Source: Nitrosopumilus sp. b3
Lineage (GTDB): Archaea > Thermoproteota > Nitrososphaeria > Nitrososphaerales > Nitrosopumilaceae
Length of the DNA: 64,000 nucleotides
NCBI RefSeq assembly: GCF_014078525.1
Contig: NZ_MU078694.1
Span: forward strand, 248,001 to 312,000
Reading direction: 5' to 3'
The notes under the pieces were generated by a model. That model ran no database searches, was not told the origin of the DNA, and saw only the letters and a list, made by a program, of their open reading frames with translations. Both the position numbers and the translations under genes were made by a program. Of the stretch, positions 24,309 to 34,118 are shown piece after piece. Every line of letters begins with the position of its first letter. The stretch's first letter is position 1.

Positions 24309-25994
24309 TTGATCCTGTCTCTTTTAGAAAAATTCCCTACTCAATTTAACCCACGTCAAATTCAAAAAGAGATCATTTCAAAAATTGAGGAGAATCTAAA
24401 ATCTGGTTTTAAAAAAATTATCTTGTGTGCACCAACAGGAGTTGGAAAATCACTTGTAGGAGCCACAGTTTCAAGTTATTTTGATAGTTCTTTTACCGTT
24501 ACGGCATCAAAGCATTTGCAAGATCAATACATCAAAGATATTCCGTTTTTAAAACCTGTTAAGGGTAAACAAAACTTTCCATGTATGAAATTAATGGAGA
24601 CAGAAAAAGTAGAGAATGATAGACGAGCAATGCGATGGGGCCTGACATGTGATAAAGGTGTATGTCAAGAGAGAATAAGTAAAAACGGAAAAGAAGTAGT
24701 TGAGGTCTGTAAATTTAAGCCAACAATAAAGCAGGTGGAGGAAAAAACTCAGGATTCTCAATCCTGTCACTATTATTTACAAAAATATGATGCACTGACG
24801 TCAAATCACTCTCTTTGGAATTACCACGCATTTTTCACAATAATGAAATTTAACAAAAAACTTTTTGAAGATTATCTTGATAGAAAGGTAACTGTATTTG
24901 ATGAGGCACATAAAATTGAGGATCAAATTATACAGTTTGTTGGATTTGATATTTTCAGTGGTCAGGTAGACGAATGTAATTTAAATTCTGAAAAATATGA
25001 TTTTACTGATTTAGATTCTGTCATAAAATTAACTGATGACATGGCATATTCTTATGCGAAAAAAATTAAAGATATCAAAGAAAATTCTGCATTTCAAAAA
25101 GAACCTGATTATGAGTTGATTAGTGGTCTTGAAAGAAGGTATAATCGCTCTGCACAGGCTAAAATTGATATTATGACAGATAAAGAAAATTTTGTTGTAA
25201 ATGACCCTGTTAAAGATTTCAATGGGAATTTCAGAACCATCTCTGTAAGGCCTATTGATGTTTCAAAATTTGCTAATGAATTTTTTGAAACCGATTATCA
25301 ATTATTCATGTCTGCAACAATTGATAAATCAAGTTTTTGTGAAAACATGGGCTTAGAAAAAGATGATGTTGCATTTGTTGATACAGAAAAATCACCATTC
25401 CCAATTGAAAATAGAACAATAGATCTACTAAATGTCAGAAGACTAAGTTATGGCTCTACAAATGAAGATGAGCTTGAAGTCATCAAAACTATTGATAGAA
25501 TTTTAGATGAGCATTCAGATGAACGAGGATTAATTCTAACATCATCCATTCCTAGATGCCAAAAAATTCTTCAATCCCTTTCTCCAAAAAATGCATCTCG
25601 AATTAGAATTTGTCATAGTAGAAACAAGGATGGAAAATCACAAGATGATGTAATTTCCGAACACGCATCTGATCCAAATGGTGTTTTATTGTCTTCATCT
25701 TTATGGGAGGGTGTTGACCTGAAGGATGAACTATCACGATTTCAAATAATTGCTAAAGTTCCATACCCGAATTATACTGAAAAGAGAACCCGTGCAAAGA
25801 TGAATAAATTTCCGTTATGGTACACTGCCCAAACACTGACTAAAATTTTGCAAGGATTTGGTCGTTCTATTCGTAGTGATGATGACTGGGCAAAGACATA
25901 TGTTTTGGACACTGCTGTAAACAATGTACTTTTCAAGGGTCAACAAATGATTCCAAAGGCATACTATGATGTCTTGGGTATTGAAAACCAATAA
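24309..25994 (+). CDS. XPD/DinG-type Fe-S DNA helicase
   Basis: 561 aa, TTG start. Walker A A-P-T-G-V-G-K-S (about 41-48), DEAH box VFDEAHKIED (about 197), and C-terminal motifs SSLWEGVDL, KVPYPNY and GFGRSIRS. Between motifs Ia and II are Cys residues (FPCMK, CDKGVC, EVCKF, SCHYY) of the kind that bind the 4Fe-4S cluster in XPD-family helicases. Likely a 5'-3' SF2 helicase in DNA repair. Smaller than some XPD proteins. Confidence 0.85.
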   Translation: MILSLLEKFPTQFNPRQIQKEIISKIEENLKSGFKKIILCAPTGVGKSLVGATVSSYFDSSFTVTASKHLQDQYIKDIPFLKPVKGKQNFPCMKLMETEKVENDRRAMRWGLTCDKGVCQERISKNGKEVVEVCKFKPTIKQVEEKTQDSQSCHYYLQKYDALTSNHSLWNYHAFFTIMKFNKKLFEDYLDRKVTVFDEAHKIEDQIIQFVGFDIFSGQVDECNLNSEKYDFTDLDSVIKLTDDMAYSYAKKIKDIKENSAFQKEPDYELISGLERRYNRSAQAKIDIMTDKENFVVNDPVKDFNGNFRTISVRPIDVSKFANEFFETDYQLFMSATIDKSSFCENMGLEKDDVAFVDTEKSPFPIENRTIDLLNVRRLSYGSTNEDELEVIKTIDRILDEHSDERGLILTSSIPRCQKILQSLSPKNASRIRICHSRNKDGKSQDDVISEHASDPNGVLLSSSLWEGVDLKDELSRFQIIAKVPYPNYTEKRTRAKMNKFPLWYTAQTLTKILQGFGRSIRSDDDWAKTYVLDTAVNNVLFKGQQMIPKAYYDVLGIENQ

Positions 25995-26031
25995 TAGATG
26001 ATGATATTTTTTAGATTAAAAAAACTATATT

Positions 26032-26115
26032 CTATTTTATCTTGTCATCAAAGTCATAATCTGCACTATCATCATAACCTTCAATGATGTCAAAATCAAG
26101 ATCACTTAATTTCAT
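26032..26115 (-). CDS. Possible acidic microprotein (27 aa)
   Basis: MKLSDLDFDIIEGYDDSADY... is strikingly acidic (about one third Asp/Glu). Lies 37 nt past the helicase stop on the opposite strand. It may be a real microprotein or chance. Confidence 0.3.
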   Translation of the reverse strand: MKLSDLDFDIIEGYDDSADYDFDDKIK

Positions 26116-26302
26116 GATGTTATTTTATAGTTAATGCTATTATCTACATGGACAATAAATTATGATAATTCTATAATCTATATAGTTTGACTGGAACCAA
26201 GATTTTGTCTCTTATCTATGGATGAATGTTGAAAAATTCTCAAAGACAAAAAATAGACGTATTTTAGAACATTCTTAAATTAATTATTCATTAAAATAAT
26301 TC

Positions 26303-26500
26303 ATGGAAGGGGCTGATATAGCAAAACGTGACCATCAGAGAAACAAGTCTGAGATTGTAAAATTAGTAAAAGAGATGTTTGCACTAAAAAAATGGGGCAA
26401 TGAGGAGTATAAGAAAAAACTTTATGATTTGGTTGTAAAAGACGAAGAACTAGTTCAAGAAGTTATTCGAAAAATAAAATTAGAAAAAGGATTGGAATAA
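26303..26500 (+). CDS. Hypothetical helical protein (65 aa)
   Basis: Highly charged two-helix protein (KSEIVKLVKEMFALKKWG...). No motif. ATG start with an AATTATTCATT AT-rich region upstream. A 13-nt palindrome TGCTAATTTAGCA lies downstream at 26545-26557. Confidence 0.5.
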   Translation: MEGADIAKRDHQRNKSEIVKLVKEMFALKKWGNEEYKKKLYDLVVKDEELVQEVIRKIKLEKGLE

Positions 26501-26618
26501 GAAGGATTTTTAAAAATGGTTTATATCTGTGCGATTTATTGTCATGCTAATTTAGCACGGATAGATTTTTGGATTCCTAGAGAACAAAATAAATTTGTCA
26601 TATAGAGTTAAAAAATTA

Positions 26619-26750
26619 TCAGATAGTGTAATGATAAATCTTACATGATACATCTAACATCTCACATTTAATTGAACAATATTGGCTATGCCTATCATGA
26701 AATTCTTTTTTACAAGTTATGCACTTGTTTGCAACTTTAAACTTCATCAT
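26619..26750 (-). CDS. Zinc-finger-like protein (43 aa)
   Basis: MMKFKVANKCITCKKEFHD... with C10-x2-C13 and a later Y-C-S-I-K-C pair, giving a four-Cys zinc site typical of FCS-like fingers. Function unknown. Confidence 0.55.
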   Translation of the reverse strand: MMKFKVANKCITCKKEFHDRHSQYCSIKCEMLDVSCKIYHYTI

Positions 26751-26855
26751 AATTAACTATCCTTGTTTAGATATACAGTCGTACTGAAAAATTAAATTTT
26801 AGCACTAGTTAGAAATCTTATCACTAGTTATATAACATTTTGAGGAATAATTGAT

Positions 26856-27032
26856 ATGAATTTACAGTACATAGCCAAAAAAGAACTGGTCGCAGATTGT
26901 CCTAATTGCAGAAGACCATCGCTTGTATTAGTGACAACAGTAAAATCCAAAAACAAGGATTGGCTTGGATGTAAAAGTTGTAAAATGTCAATCTTGGTTC
27001 GTGATCTCAAAAAGCAACTGTTTACAGAATAA
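26856..27032 (+). CDS. Zinc-ribbon protein (58 aa)
   Basis: CPNC at 15-18 and CKSC at 39-42 (MNLQYIAKKELVADCPNCRR) form a ribbon. A GAGG Shine-Dalgarno lies 9 nt before the ATG. Possibly nucleic-acid binding; no partner known. Confidence 0.6.
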   Translation: MNLQYIAKKELVADCPNCRRPSLVLVTTVKSKNKDWLGCKSCKMSILVRDLKKQLFTE

Positions 27033-27033
27033 T

Positions 27034-27054
27034 CCGTTTACATTCTCAAAACGG
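27034..27054 (+). terminator. Hairpin directly after zinc-ribbon stop
   Basis: CCGTTT pairs with AAACGG across a 9-nt loop, starting 2 nt after the stop codon. No T-run follows. It is a weak terminator candidate. The 27055-27290 stretch has no gene I can support. Confidence 0.3.
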
Positions 27055-27290
27055 TTGCCAAATCTCCGATGAGTTGGATTTTTCTAGACCCTACTTTTCG
27101 GCCTAGTCTGGTTGGATTGATAACATGTTATTGCTATGAAAGTAAATTATTGACATGTGGCGACAAACTTGAGTTCATCAGCCTGTAGTAGACAACAGTA
27201 ATTTTATAGCAAAATGTTATTTTTCTTTCCTGTTATCTCTAAAAATAATCCATGTTCGCGATCTATAAAGCTTGTGGATAAATTGTTCAT

Positions 27291-28964
27291 CTAGGGATTT
27301 GCTGTAGTAATTGCACCCTGAGCTGCTGAGCCTACAAGTGTTGCATACTTTGCTAGTGCACCATGTGTATAGTTTGGTGCAGGTTTTGACCACTGTTTTC
27401 TTCTATCTTCCATCTCTTCTTCTGACACATGAAGATCAATTATGTTAGTTTCAGTGTCTATTGTGATTTCATCATCGTCTTTTACAAGAGCTATTGGGCC
27501 GCCTACATATGCTTCTGGTGCAACATGTCCTACCATGAATCCTCGAGTTCCTCCTGAAAATCTGCCATCGGTTACCATTGCAACCTTTTTGCCTAATCCC
27601 TGTCCAACTAATGCTGCAGTTGTTGCTAACATCTCTCTCATCCCTGGACCTCCTTTTGGACCTTCATATCTGATTACCACTACATGTCCCTCGTCTATTT
27701 CTCCTTTTGAGACTGCATCAAATGCATATTCTTCTCTATCAAATACACGTGCCTTTCCGGTAAATTTAGTCATCTCTACTCCTGCAGTTTTGATTACTGC
27801 TCCTTCGGGAGCGAGACTCCCTTTGAGAATTACTGCAGTGCCAACTTGATGAATTGGATTTTCAACGGATCTTACTATGTGCTGCTCTGTATCTGGTATC
27901 TTTATTGCATTGAGATTTTCCTTGATTGTTTTTCCTGTTACTGTGACACAGTTTTCATTTAGTAATCCTTTGTCAAGAAGTTTTTTTAACACAAAAGGAA
28001 TTCCGCCAATTTTATCTAGGGAATTCATCACATAATTTCCTCCTGGTTTCATATCCGCTAAATGCGGTGTTTTCTTTCGAATTCTTTCAAAATCATCATA
28101 TGTCAAATCAATACTAACCTCATTTGCAAGTGCAAGTAAATGTAAAATCCCATTAGTTGATCCTCCAACAGAGTTTAGCATGGTGATTGCATTTTCAAAT
28201 GCTTCAAAACTCAAAATTTCTTTTGGTCTAATATTCATCTCTAATAATTTTGCACATGCAACTCCTGTGTCATATACCATCTTGTCTCGTCTGTCGTCTT
28301 CTGCTGGTGGGCTGGCGCTTCCTGGCAGTGCAAGACCTATGGCTTCTGAAATTGAGGCCATTGTGTTTGCAGTAAACATTCCGCCACAAGAACCCGAATT
28401 AGGACACGCTGTGTTTTCAATATTTTTTAAAGACTCTAGTGATAGTTGCCCAGAATCATATGCTCCTACAGCCTCATACACATCAACTATTGTTAGCTCT
28501 TGCCCATCTAGCATACCTGGCATGATTGTTCCGCCATAGACAAATACTGATGGAATGTTTAGTCTGGCCATCGCCATCATGGTGCCAGGTAAACTTTTGT
28601 CACACCCTGCTATGCCTACAAGGGCATCATACTGATGTGCTCTGACCATTAGTTCAATTGAGTCTGCAATGACTTCACGAGAAATTAATGATGATTTCAT
28701 ACCTTCATGGCCCATTGCAATTCCATCACTTACTGCAATGGTTGAAAACTCTCTAGGAGTTGCACCAGTATCTGATACTCCCTCCTTAGCTTTGAGAGCT
28801 AATCTTGGAAGATGAATGTTACATGGCGTTGCTTCATTGCCAGTATGGCAGACGCCGATAAATTGTTTAGATAAATCATCATCATTTAGTCCCATAGCTT
28901 TGTACATTGCTCTTTGTGGAGCACGTGATGTCCCTTCTACCACATTTTTGCTAGAAATCTCCAT
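27291..28964 (-). CDS. ilvD: Dihydroxy-acid dehydratase
   Basis: 557 aa, usual length for IlvD. Conserved Fe-S Cys and substrate motifs: [44 protein letters not shown] and [10 protein letters not shown]. Catalyses dehydration of 2,3-dihydroxy acids in valine/isoleucine/leucine biosynthesis. Cytoplasmic. Monocistronic by spacing; the threonine ammonia-lyase gene of the same pathway is at 60 kb. Confidence 0.95.
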   Translation of the reverse strand: MEISSKNVVEGTSRAPQRAMYKAMGLNDDDLSKQFIGVCHTGNEATPCNIHLPRLALKAKEGVSDTGATPREFSTIAVSDGIAMGHEGMKSSLISREVIADSIELMVRAHQYDALVGIAGCDKSLPGTMMAMARLNIPSVFVYGGTIMPGMLDGQELTIVDVYEAVGAYDSGQLSLESLKNIENTACPNSGSCGGMFTANTMASISEAIGLALPGSASPPAEDDRRDKMVYDTGVACAKLLEMNIRPKEILSFEAFENAITMLNSVGGSTNGILHLLALANEVSIDLTYDDFERIRKKTPHLADMKPGGNYVMNSLDKIGGIPFVLKKLLDKGLLNENCVTVTGKTIKENLNAIKIPDTEQHIVRSVENPIHQVGTAVILKGSLAPEGAVIKTAGVEMTKFTGKARVFDREEYAFDAVSKGEIDEGHVVVIRYEGPKGGPGMREMLATTAALVGQGLGKKVAMVTDGRFSGGTRGFMVGHVAPEAYVGGPIALVKDDDEITIDTETNIIDLHVSEEEMEDRRKQWSKPAPNYTHGALAKYATLVGSAAQGAITTANP

Positions 28965-29062
28965 GATATTTGAATTCTAAATCGCTATAATTTAGACTTT
29001 ATTGAAAATATCATTTGAAAAATTTTCATTGAGTTTAAATTGTAAATGGCTTTGAGAAAATT

Positions 29063-29272
29063 GTGGAACAAAAAGCTCTAGAATGCCCTGTTTGCAAAAG
29101 TAACAAAGCAACAATTGCGGGAGAAAATGTGAAGCTTAGCGGAAGATTTGAAGACAAAGAATTCCTTACAACCGAACTAACTGTTTTGCGATGTACAAAA
29201 TGTGGATATTACATGTTCTTTGACAAAATGGCTCAATTTACAACAAAGGACGAATCAGAAAGTTCTACTTGA
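29063..29272 (+). CDS. Zinc-ribbon protein (69 aa)
   Basis: GTG start. CPVCKSNKATI and RCTKCGYYM form a ribbon with a beta hairpin between. Convergent with the gene at 29265, overlapping it by 8 nt at the stops. Function unknown. Confidence 0.6.
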   Translation: MEQKALECPVCKSNKATIAGENVKLSGRFEDKEFLTTELTVLRCTKCGYYMFFDKMAQFTTKDESESST

Positions 29273-29861
29273 TTAATTCCCTGCTTTCTAATTTTAACAA
29301 TAATGCATCAATCTCTTCAGGAGTTTCTCCACCATATACGATTAGAATTTTATCATCTTCTTGGATTTCTAGTTCTCTGATATCAGGCAACTGCTCTCCG
29401 TTCACATAAAATGATAGTTTGTAATCCTCATTAGTACAGAAACTTCTTCCATCTTGGAAAACAAAGCATTGATCATCTAATCCCAAAGATAATGTTTCAA
29501 AGAGATATCCTAGAGTTACACCTGTTGCATGCTTGTGAATTGTCGTGCCATCTCTTCCTTCAAAATGAATCCAACTTGATTTAATTTGGTAGGCAGGTGC
29601 TGAAAAATCAAATTCATCACCAAAAATTGAAACTAGAATTCCTGCGTGTGCGTGTTCACTACCCAAAGCACCTGCATTCTCAGGACCTCCAGGAACATTA
29701 TCTGTCATGTTGACAAATATCCATCCTGCATATCCCACAATTACTGCAATTACAGCTAATACTCCTACGGCAATAAGAGTCTGTTTTCTTTTTTCTGCTG
29801 AATGTCTTGTAGCGTAATTATCACGTTTTTGTTCACGCTCTCTTCTTTCTTTTCGACCCAT
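29265..29861 (-). CDS. Membrane-anchored extracytoplasmic protein with His motifs
   Basis: 198 aa. Very basic N-terminus (GRKERREREQKRDNY), one transmembrane helix (about 29-51), then an exposed domain with SEHAHAG and TIHKHATG His clusters and two Cys (QCFVF, SFCTN). The His clusters suggest copper or another metal but this is inference. Common in ammonia-oxidising archaea as far as I recall, without an assigned role. Confidence 0.6.
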   Translation of the reverse strand: MGRKERREREQKRDNYATRHSAEKRKQTLIAVGVLAVIAVIVGYAGWIFVNMTDNVPGGPENAGALGSEHAHAGILVSIFGDEFDFSAPAYQIKSSWIHFEGRDGTTIHKHATGVTLGYLFETLSLGLDDQCFVFQDGRSFCTNEDYKLSFYVNGEQLPDIRELEIQEDDKILIVYGGETPEEIDALLLKLESRELIK

Positions 29862-29940
29862 AGGATGTTCTGCGTTTGAAATTTGCCCTAATTAACCATT
29901 CGATAAAAACAATAAATAAAATCAGAAAACGCTGATCAAT

Positions 29941-30348
29941 ATGGGTTGTATTTTTTGTGAAATTTTAGATGGAAAAAGAGACGGGCATTTGTTATATGAA
30001 GATAAATCTCATATTTCATTTTTAGATAAATATCCAATTGATGTGGGTCATAGTCTAATTATTCCTAGAGAACACCATGAAAGAATCACAGATATGGATT
30101 CAGAAGATGTTGGAAAAATTTTTTCACTGGTACCAAAAATTGCTAGTGCGATTTTAAAGGCAACTGGTGCTGATGCATTTAGTCTCGGCCAAAATAACGG
30201 GAGAGCTGCAAAACAAATCATTCCACATGTTCACATACACATTATTCCAAGATACAATAGCAAGGGAACAATCTGGACTAAACGACAAATTTCAACAGAG
30301 GATGAACTTGTTGAGCTATCAAAAAATATTCGCAGTTTTATTGTTTAG
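29941..30348 (+). CDS. HIT family hydrolase
   Basis: 135 aa. The histidine triad H-V-H-I-H-I-I-P (H-x-H-x-H) is intact, preceded by an N-terminal CIFCEILDG zinc-type motif and GHSLIIPREH. Hint-like nucleotide hydrolase or transferase acting on nucleotide conjugates. Overlaps the convergent aRF1 gene by 4 nt at the 3' end. Confidence 0.9.
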   Translation: MGCIFCEILDGKRDGHLLYEDKSHISFLDKYPIDVGHSLIIPREHHERITDMDSEDVGKIFSLVPKIASAILKATGADAFSLGQNNGRAAKQIIPHVHIHIIPRYNSKGTIWTKRQISTEDELVELSKNIRSFIV

Positions 30349-31622
30349 CCGTGCCCTGGATTGTATCTCAAAATAGCACCAATTTTTCCTAAGCTTGCAA
30401 GCATATTCCCATGTTCGGCACTACCAGAAATTACTTCTAATTGAGAACCCGTTTTAGCAGCTAACAATTCCAGATAATCTACAATATCTTGTTCATTTAC
30501 TTCGACTTCCATAGATTTGCATTCTGGGCAAGGGTTGTTTGCAAATTCTGTTTTTTTAGGAATGACTTGAGGTCTTTCTACAATTTCTTCCTGAAGGTGG
30601 TTACACCTTTTACATTTGCCTTCTACTCTATGCAAATTTGTATTATCTGTAATTAGTAGAACTTTGACAACATTATTTTTTAAAAATTCTATTACCTCTT
30701 GTAATCCATATGATCCTTTTCCTGAATTTGTGTTTACTTCTCTGAACAAGTCTTCAACTAATTTTTTCTCTTCGACCATCCTAAAGTCTCCTAGAATATC
30801 AGCTGATTTTGCAAAAGCTTCTCTGATACCTTCTGCTCCGGAATATGAAGCATCAATTGTATTGATGATCATGTTTTGTAATCTGTATTCAAGATAGTTA
30901 CCATTAATGAAATCCTCTTTAGTTGGACCCGGTCCCGAAATTACTAATCCTTTGATTGGATAGATATCAATAAAATACTCTCTGGTGGTTTCTGCAACTC
31001 TATTAAAATAATATGTCAACTCCATTTCTCTGAGTTTTTGAAATCTTTTTGCTGACTGTCCTCCTTGCCTATGTTTTCCTGCAACACCCGAGCCTGTTTG
31101 AGCTAAAACTTCTATTTTGTCTCCGTGCAACAATCCCCATCCTGCATCCTTTGCATCAATTGCTAAAAATCCGATGAGATTGTCATCTTTTAGCATGTCT
31201 TTTAGAATGTCTACATGAAAATGGTCATCACATCTATACAAATACTGATTTAGATCTTTTGGTGGTTCAATCTCCCAGACAGTTACAACTTCACTTCCTA
31301 GTGGGCCTCCTCCTTCTGGTGGTAATGCCCCGCAAAAAACTACTAGTCCTTTGTCTGGTGTTTTTTTGTACATTTTTAATCTCTGAACGACTTTACCTAG
31401 TGAATCTACTACGTGTGATCTAGTTAGATCTGATTTGATGTTATCTGCAGTTCCTTGCTCTTGTTGTAGGGAACCGATAATTTCATGAAGTTGCTTTCCT
31501 TTGGGAATGTATACTGTAATTAGTTCAGTTCCGCGTCCAGATTTTTTTGATAATTCTTCTAATGTCTTTCTTATTTTATAGAGTTTAACTGAATCTTGCT
31601 TTTCTACATCTATTTTCTTCAT
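30345..31622 (-). CDS. prf1: Peptide chain release factor aRF1
   Basis: 425 aa, standard length. N-terminal NIKS motif (TADNIKSD) reads stop codons, KHRQGGQSAKRF provides the GGQ of the peptidyl-transferase centre, and the C-terminal part has Cys pairs (CKRCNH, NPCPEC) as in archaeal aRF1. Catalyses peptide release at the ribosome. Single gene. Confidence 0.95.
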   Translation of the reverse strand: MKKIDVEKQDSVKLYKIRKTLEELSKKSGRGTELITVYIPKGKQLHEIIGSLQQEQGTADNIKSDLTRSHVVDSLGKVVQRLKMYKKTPDKGLVVFCGALPPEGGGPLGSEVVTVWEIEPPKDLNQYLYRCDDHFHVDILKDMLKDDNLIGFLAIDAKDAGWGLLHGDKIEVLAQTGSGVAGKHRQGGQSAKRFQKLREMELTYYFNRVAETTREYFIDIYPIKGLVISGPGPTKEDFINGNYLEYRLQNMIINTIDASYSGAEGIREAFAKSADILGDFRMVEEKKLVEDLFREVNTNSGKGSYGLQEVIEFLKNNVVKVLLITDNTNLHRVEGKCKRCNHLQEEIVERPQVIPKKTEFANNPCPECKSMEVEVNEQDIVDYLELLAAKTGSQLEVISGSAEHGNMLASLGKIGAILRYNPGHG

Positions 31623-31687
31623 TTGTGCTTACTCCAGATCATGCGAATATTAATTTTGATTGAATCCATTATGATCTTTTTCCAAGA

Positions 31688-32332
31688 TTATAATTCATCA
31701 AATGTTTTTAGAAACACTTCGAGTGGCTGATTCCCTCTAATTTTGATAATCTTTTGATCATTGAAGACCAAAAATGACGGTGTCGCATCGATTCCAATCT
31801 CTTTGCCAAATTCATGTAGTGTGATTACTTTGTCTTGGTATTTTTTATCATCTAGACATTTGTTGAAATTATTAATGTCTAAATTAGTTGAAACTGCAAA
31901 TTTCTCAAGGGATTCTCTCGTAATCCAGCCTGTTCGCTCACCGCCCCAATTTTTGTATATTTCATCGTGGTATTCCCAATATTTTTCTTGATCATTTGCA
32001 CAATATGCTGCCTCAGCAGCTAATAATGAGTCTGGACCATTCAGTGGAAAATCTTTGAAAACAAGTTTTACTTTTCCTGTTTTGATAAAATCTTCATAAA
32101 TGATATCTAGAGTATTTTGATGAAATTTGTAACAAAAAGTACATTGGTAATCTCCCCATTCTAAAATTGTTATTGGCGCATTTGATTCTCCCATGATTGG
32201 TGAGCCATTTTTGATTAATTTTGTAGTTGTGAGTAATTTTGAATCATTTTCAGTTTCAGGAAAAAATACCATGAACATTCCTGTGATAATTCCAATAATT
32301 ACGGGAACAGCTAAAAGGTATAGTTTTGTCAT
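31688..32332 (-). CDS. DsbA-like thiol oxidoreductase, membrane-anchored
   Basis: The chosen start is ATG 32332 (MTKLYLLAVPVIIGIITG), directly followed by a signal anchor; an upstream in-frame ATG at 32389 would add 19 residues and overlap the upstream gene. The active site is E-W-G-D-Y-Q-C-T-F-C-Y, CxxC intact, with a cis-Pro loop at GIDATPSFLVF. Likely introduces or isomerises disulphides in the pseudo-periplasm. 214 aa. Confidence 0.85.
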   Translation of the reverse strand: MTKLYLLAVPVIIGIITGMFMVFFPETENDSKLLTTTKLIKNGSPIMGESNAPITILEWGDYQCTFCYKFHQNTLDIIYEDFIKTGKVKLVFKDFPLNGPDSLLAAEAAYCANDQEKYWEYHDEIYKNWGGERTGWITRESLEKFAVSTNLDINNFNKCLDDKKYQDKVITLHEFGKEIGIDATPSFLVFNDQKIIKIRGNQPLEVFLKTFDEL

Positions 32333-32367
32333 ATTTTTAGAAAAATTATTACAACTAAATATCTTCG

Positions 32368-32997
32368 CTAATTTGTAGCCAAAGTCCACAATGCAGAATT
32401 CTTTGCTGAAATTTCTGCAACAAAAGGATCATCTGATGATGAAATTATTATCACGTCTCCTTCTTTAGGAGATAAATTTTCTAAAATGTATTTTTTTGTT
32501 TTTTTGTCTTCTTTAAAACAATCTTTAGTATCTCCAGGAAAAACAAATTTGTTATCTTTGTACAAAATAGTGGTACATCCTGATGATCCATACAAAATAG
32601 CATAATCCCTTTGCTCTAATCCTGACTTTATTGCAGAACTATAATTTTTTAAAATAATTGCAAAATTATTTTTTCCAGTAACTACGGCACATTTTTTAAT
32701 TTTACACTCATTTGGGATAATCTGCTGAATTTGTTTTGAAATCTTTTCTCCTTTTTCTGTAAGGAAACTTCCTGATTTTGTCGTCTCAATCATCTTTGCT
32801 TCTTTAAGGTGAGAGATCAGTGTTTTTACAGCCCCTTCTCCTAACTGGATCTCTTTTCCAAATGTTGCCCTGCTGACAAATTTTTCTTTTGACAATAATT
32901 GGAGGGCCTTGAAAACATGAGGTATGCTAAATGTTAGGACTTTACTGGATCCTTTCCTTGATACAATATTTTGTAAAATTTGAATAGTTTTTTTCAG
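32368..32997 (-). CDS. DUF4443-type winged-helix protein; start unusual
   Basis: A short frame starts at TTG 32895, but the in-frame upstream sequence continues as ...SSKVLTFSIPHVFKALQLL, which matches the usual N-terminus of DUF4443 proteins before RATFGKEIQLGEGAV (winged helix). The only plausible upstream codon is CTG at 32997, about 40 nt after a TATA-like TTTATAAAAG. C-terminal 100 residues are a separate alpha/beta domain (AILYGSSGCTTILY). Function unknown; regulator suspected. Confidence 0.6.
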   Translation of the reverse strand: MKKTIQILQNIVSRKGSSKVLTFSIPHVFKALQLLSKEKFVSRATFGKEIQLGEGAVKTLISHLKEAKMIETTKSGSFLTEKGEKISKQIQQIIPNECKIKKCAVVTGKNNFAIILKNYSSAIKSGLEQRDYAILYGSSGCTTILYKDNKFVFPGDTKDCFKEDKKTKKYILENLSPKEGDVIIISSSDDPFVAEISAKNSALWTLATN

Positions 32998-33087
32998 ATC
33001 TTTTCTGAATGAATTGTAGTTCTAAATCTTTTATAAATTGGACAAATTATCCAAGTGCTTAAATATATTCAGATATTGCCTTCAGTT

Positions 33088-33303
33088 ATGTCTGAATTAA
33101 GACAAATTAATGTGTCTAAGACTGGTGTTTCAAAACTAGCAATAGTTGCACTAGCTATAATCTTTGCAGCAGGATTATTTGTTGTAGGATTTGATCAAGG
33201 ACATATCTTTAGTTTAGTTTATGGAGAACAAGCATTTACTGATCTTTACATCCATGAACTCACTCATGATATGAGACATGCAGCAGGCTTTCCCTGTCAC
33301 TAG
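33088..33303 (+). CDS. cbtB: CbtB cobalt transporter subunit
   Basis: 71 aa from ATG 33088 (MSELRQINVS); an upstream TTG would add 11 residues but the TATA-like TTAAATATA near 33060 favours the ATG as a leaderless start. One transmembrane helix followed by the signature H-D-x-R-H-A-A-G-F-P-C-H. Precedes CbtA by 12 nt; the pair is linked to cobalt uptake for cobalamin synthesis. Confidence 0.85.
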   Translation: MSELRQINVSKTGVSKLAIVALAIIFAAGLFVVGFDQGHIFSLVYGEQAFTDLYIHELTHDMRHAAGFPCH

Positions 33304-33315
33304 GAGTTCTTTTTC

Positions 33316-34047
33316 ATGAAAACATCTATTTTTATTATAATAGTCCTAGTCTCAGGGGCGTTTGCAGGATTCATTCATGGTACTGTGAATTTTGCATTTG
33401 TAGAACCATATCTTGATCAGGCAATAGGAATTGAGAATCAAAATCTATTTGCCTCTGGTGAGGAAGAAGATACTCCTGAATTTTGGGTAGAGTATGAGGG
33501 GTATCGAGTATGGCAAAAAAGTGGACAGATACTAGCTGGGGTAATCCTTGGAATGTCAGTTGGTTCATTGTTTGGTATTGTGTTTGCTTTTTCTAAAAAT
33601 GCATTACCTGGGAATAACATTGTAAAAAAATCTATTATTTTATCTGGAATAATGTGGGTAACTCTTTACATAATTCCATTCCTGAAATATCCTGCAAATC
33701 CTCCCACTGTGGGTGATGGTGAAACTGTGGTGTTAAGAACAATTCTGTATCTTTCATTTATTGCAATTTCTGGATTGGGCGCTATTGCTTTTTACAAATT
33801 GTCAAAGAAATTCCAAAACAAGAAAAAACTTGTATCTTTACTAGGTTATGCAATTTTCATTTCTGTAGTATTTCTTGTCATGCCAGAAAACCCTGATGAA
33901 ATTACAGCCCCGATGAATCTGGTTAATGAGTTTAGAATAATGTCTGTACTTGGTGTTACATCATTTTGGGTGTCAATGGGGTTAATTCTTGGATTATTTT
34001 GGAATAGATTTGAATCTCATAAAGAGACGACTCCCCATTACAATTAA
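33316..34047 (+). CDS. cbtA: CbtA cobalt transporter subunit
   Basis: 243 aa with about five transmembrane segments beginning at residue 3. GFIHGTVNFAFVEPYLDQAI and the acidic ASGEEED linker fit CbtA. Works with CbtB; cobalt supply fits the cobalamin adenosyltransferase at 54.6 kb. No clear cobalamin riboswitch was seen upstream. Confidence 0.8.
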   Translation: MKTSIFIIIVLVSGAFAGFIHGTVNFAFVEPYLDQAIGIENQNLFASGEEEDTPEFWVEYEGYRVWQKSGQILAGVILGMSVGSLFGIVFAFSKNALPGNNIVKKSIILSGIMWVTLYIIPFLKYPANPPTVGDGETVVLRTILYLSFIAISGLGAIAFYKLSKKFQNKKKLVSLLGYAIFISVVFLVMPENPDEITAPMNLVNEFRIMSVLGVTSFWVSMGLILGLFWNRFESHKETTPHYN

Positions 34048-34093
34048 TTGTTCTAATTCTTTAGAATCAGAATAATATCATCTCGTTTAAATA

Positions 34094-34112
34094 TCCCAAA
34101 GTATTTTTGGGA
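34094..34112 (+). promoter_or_regulatory. Inverted repeat between TATA box and HTH gene start
   Basis: TCCCAAA, 5 nt, TTTGGGA, lying just after a TTTAAATAT TATA box and 6 nt before ATG 34119. Position suits an autoregulatory operator for the HTH protein or a hairpin at the transcript start. Confidence 0.5.
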
Positions 34113-34118
34113 ATTTAC

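Noticed and set aside
27442-27849. 135-codon frame antisense to ilvD
   Set aside because: Fully inside the conserved ilvD gene; Ser/Pro/Thr-rich reading typical of a shadow frame.
33055-33087. Upstream TTG start for cbtB
   Set aside because: It overlaps the probable TATA box, so the ATG at 33088 is preferred.
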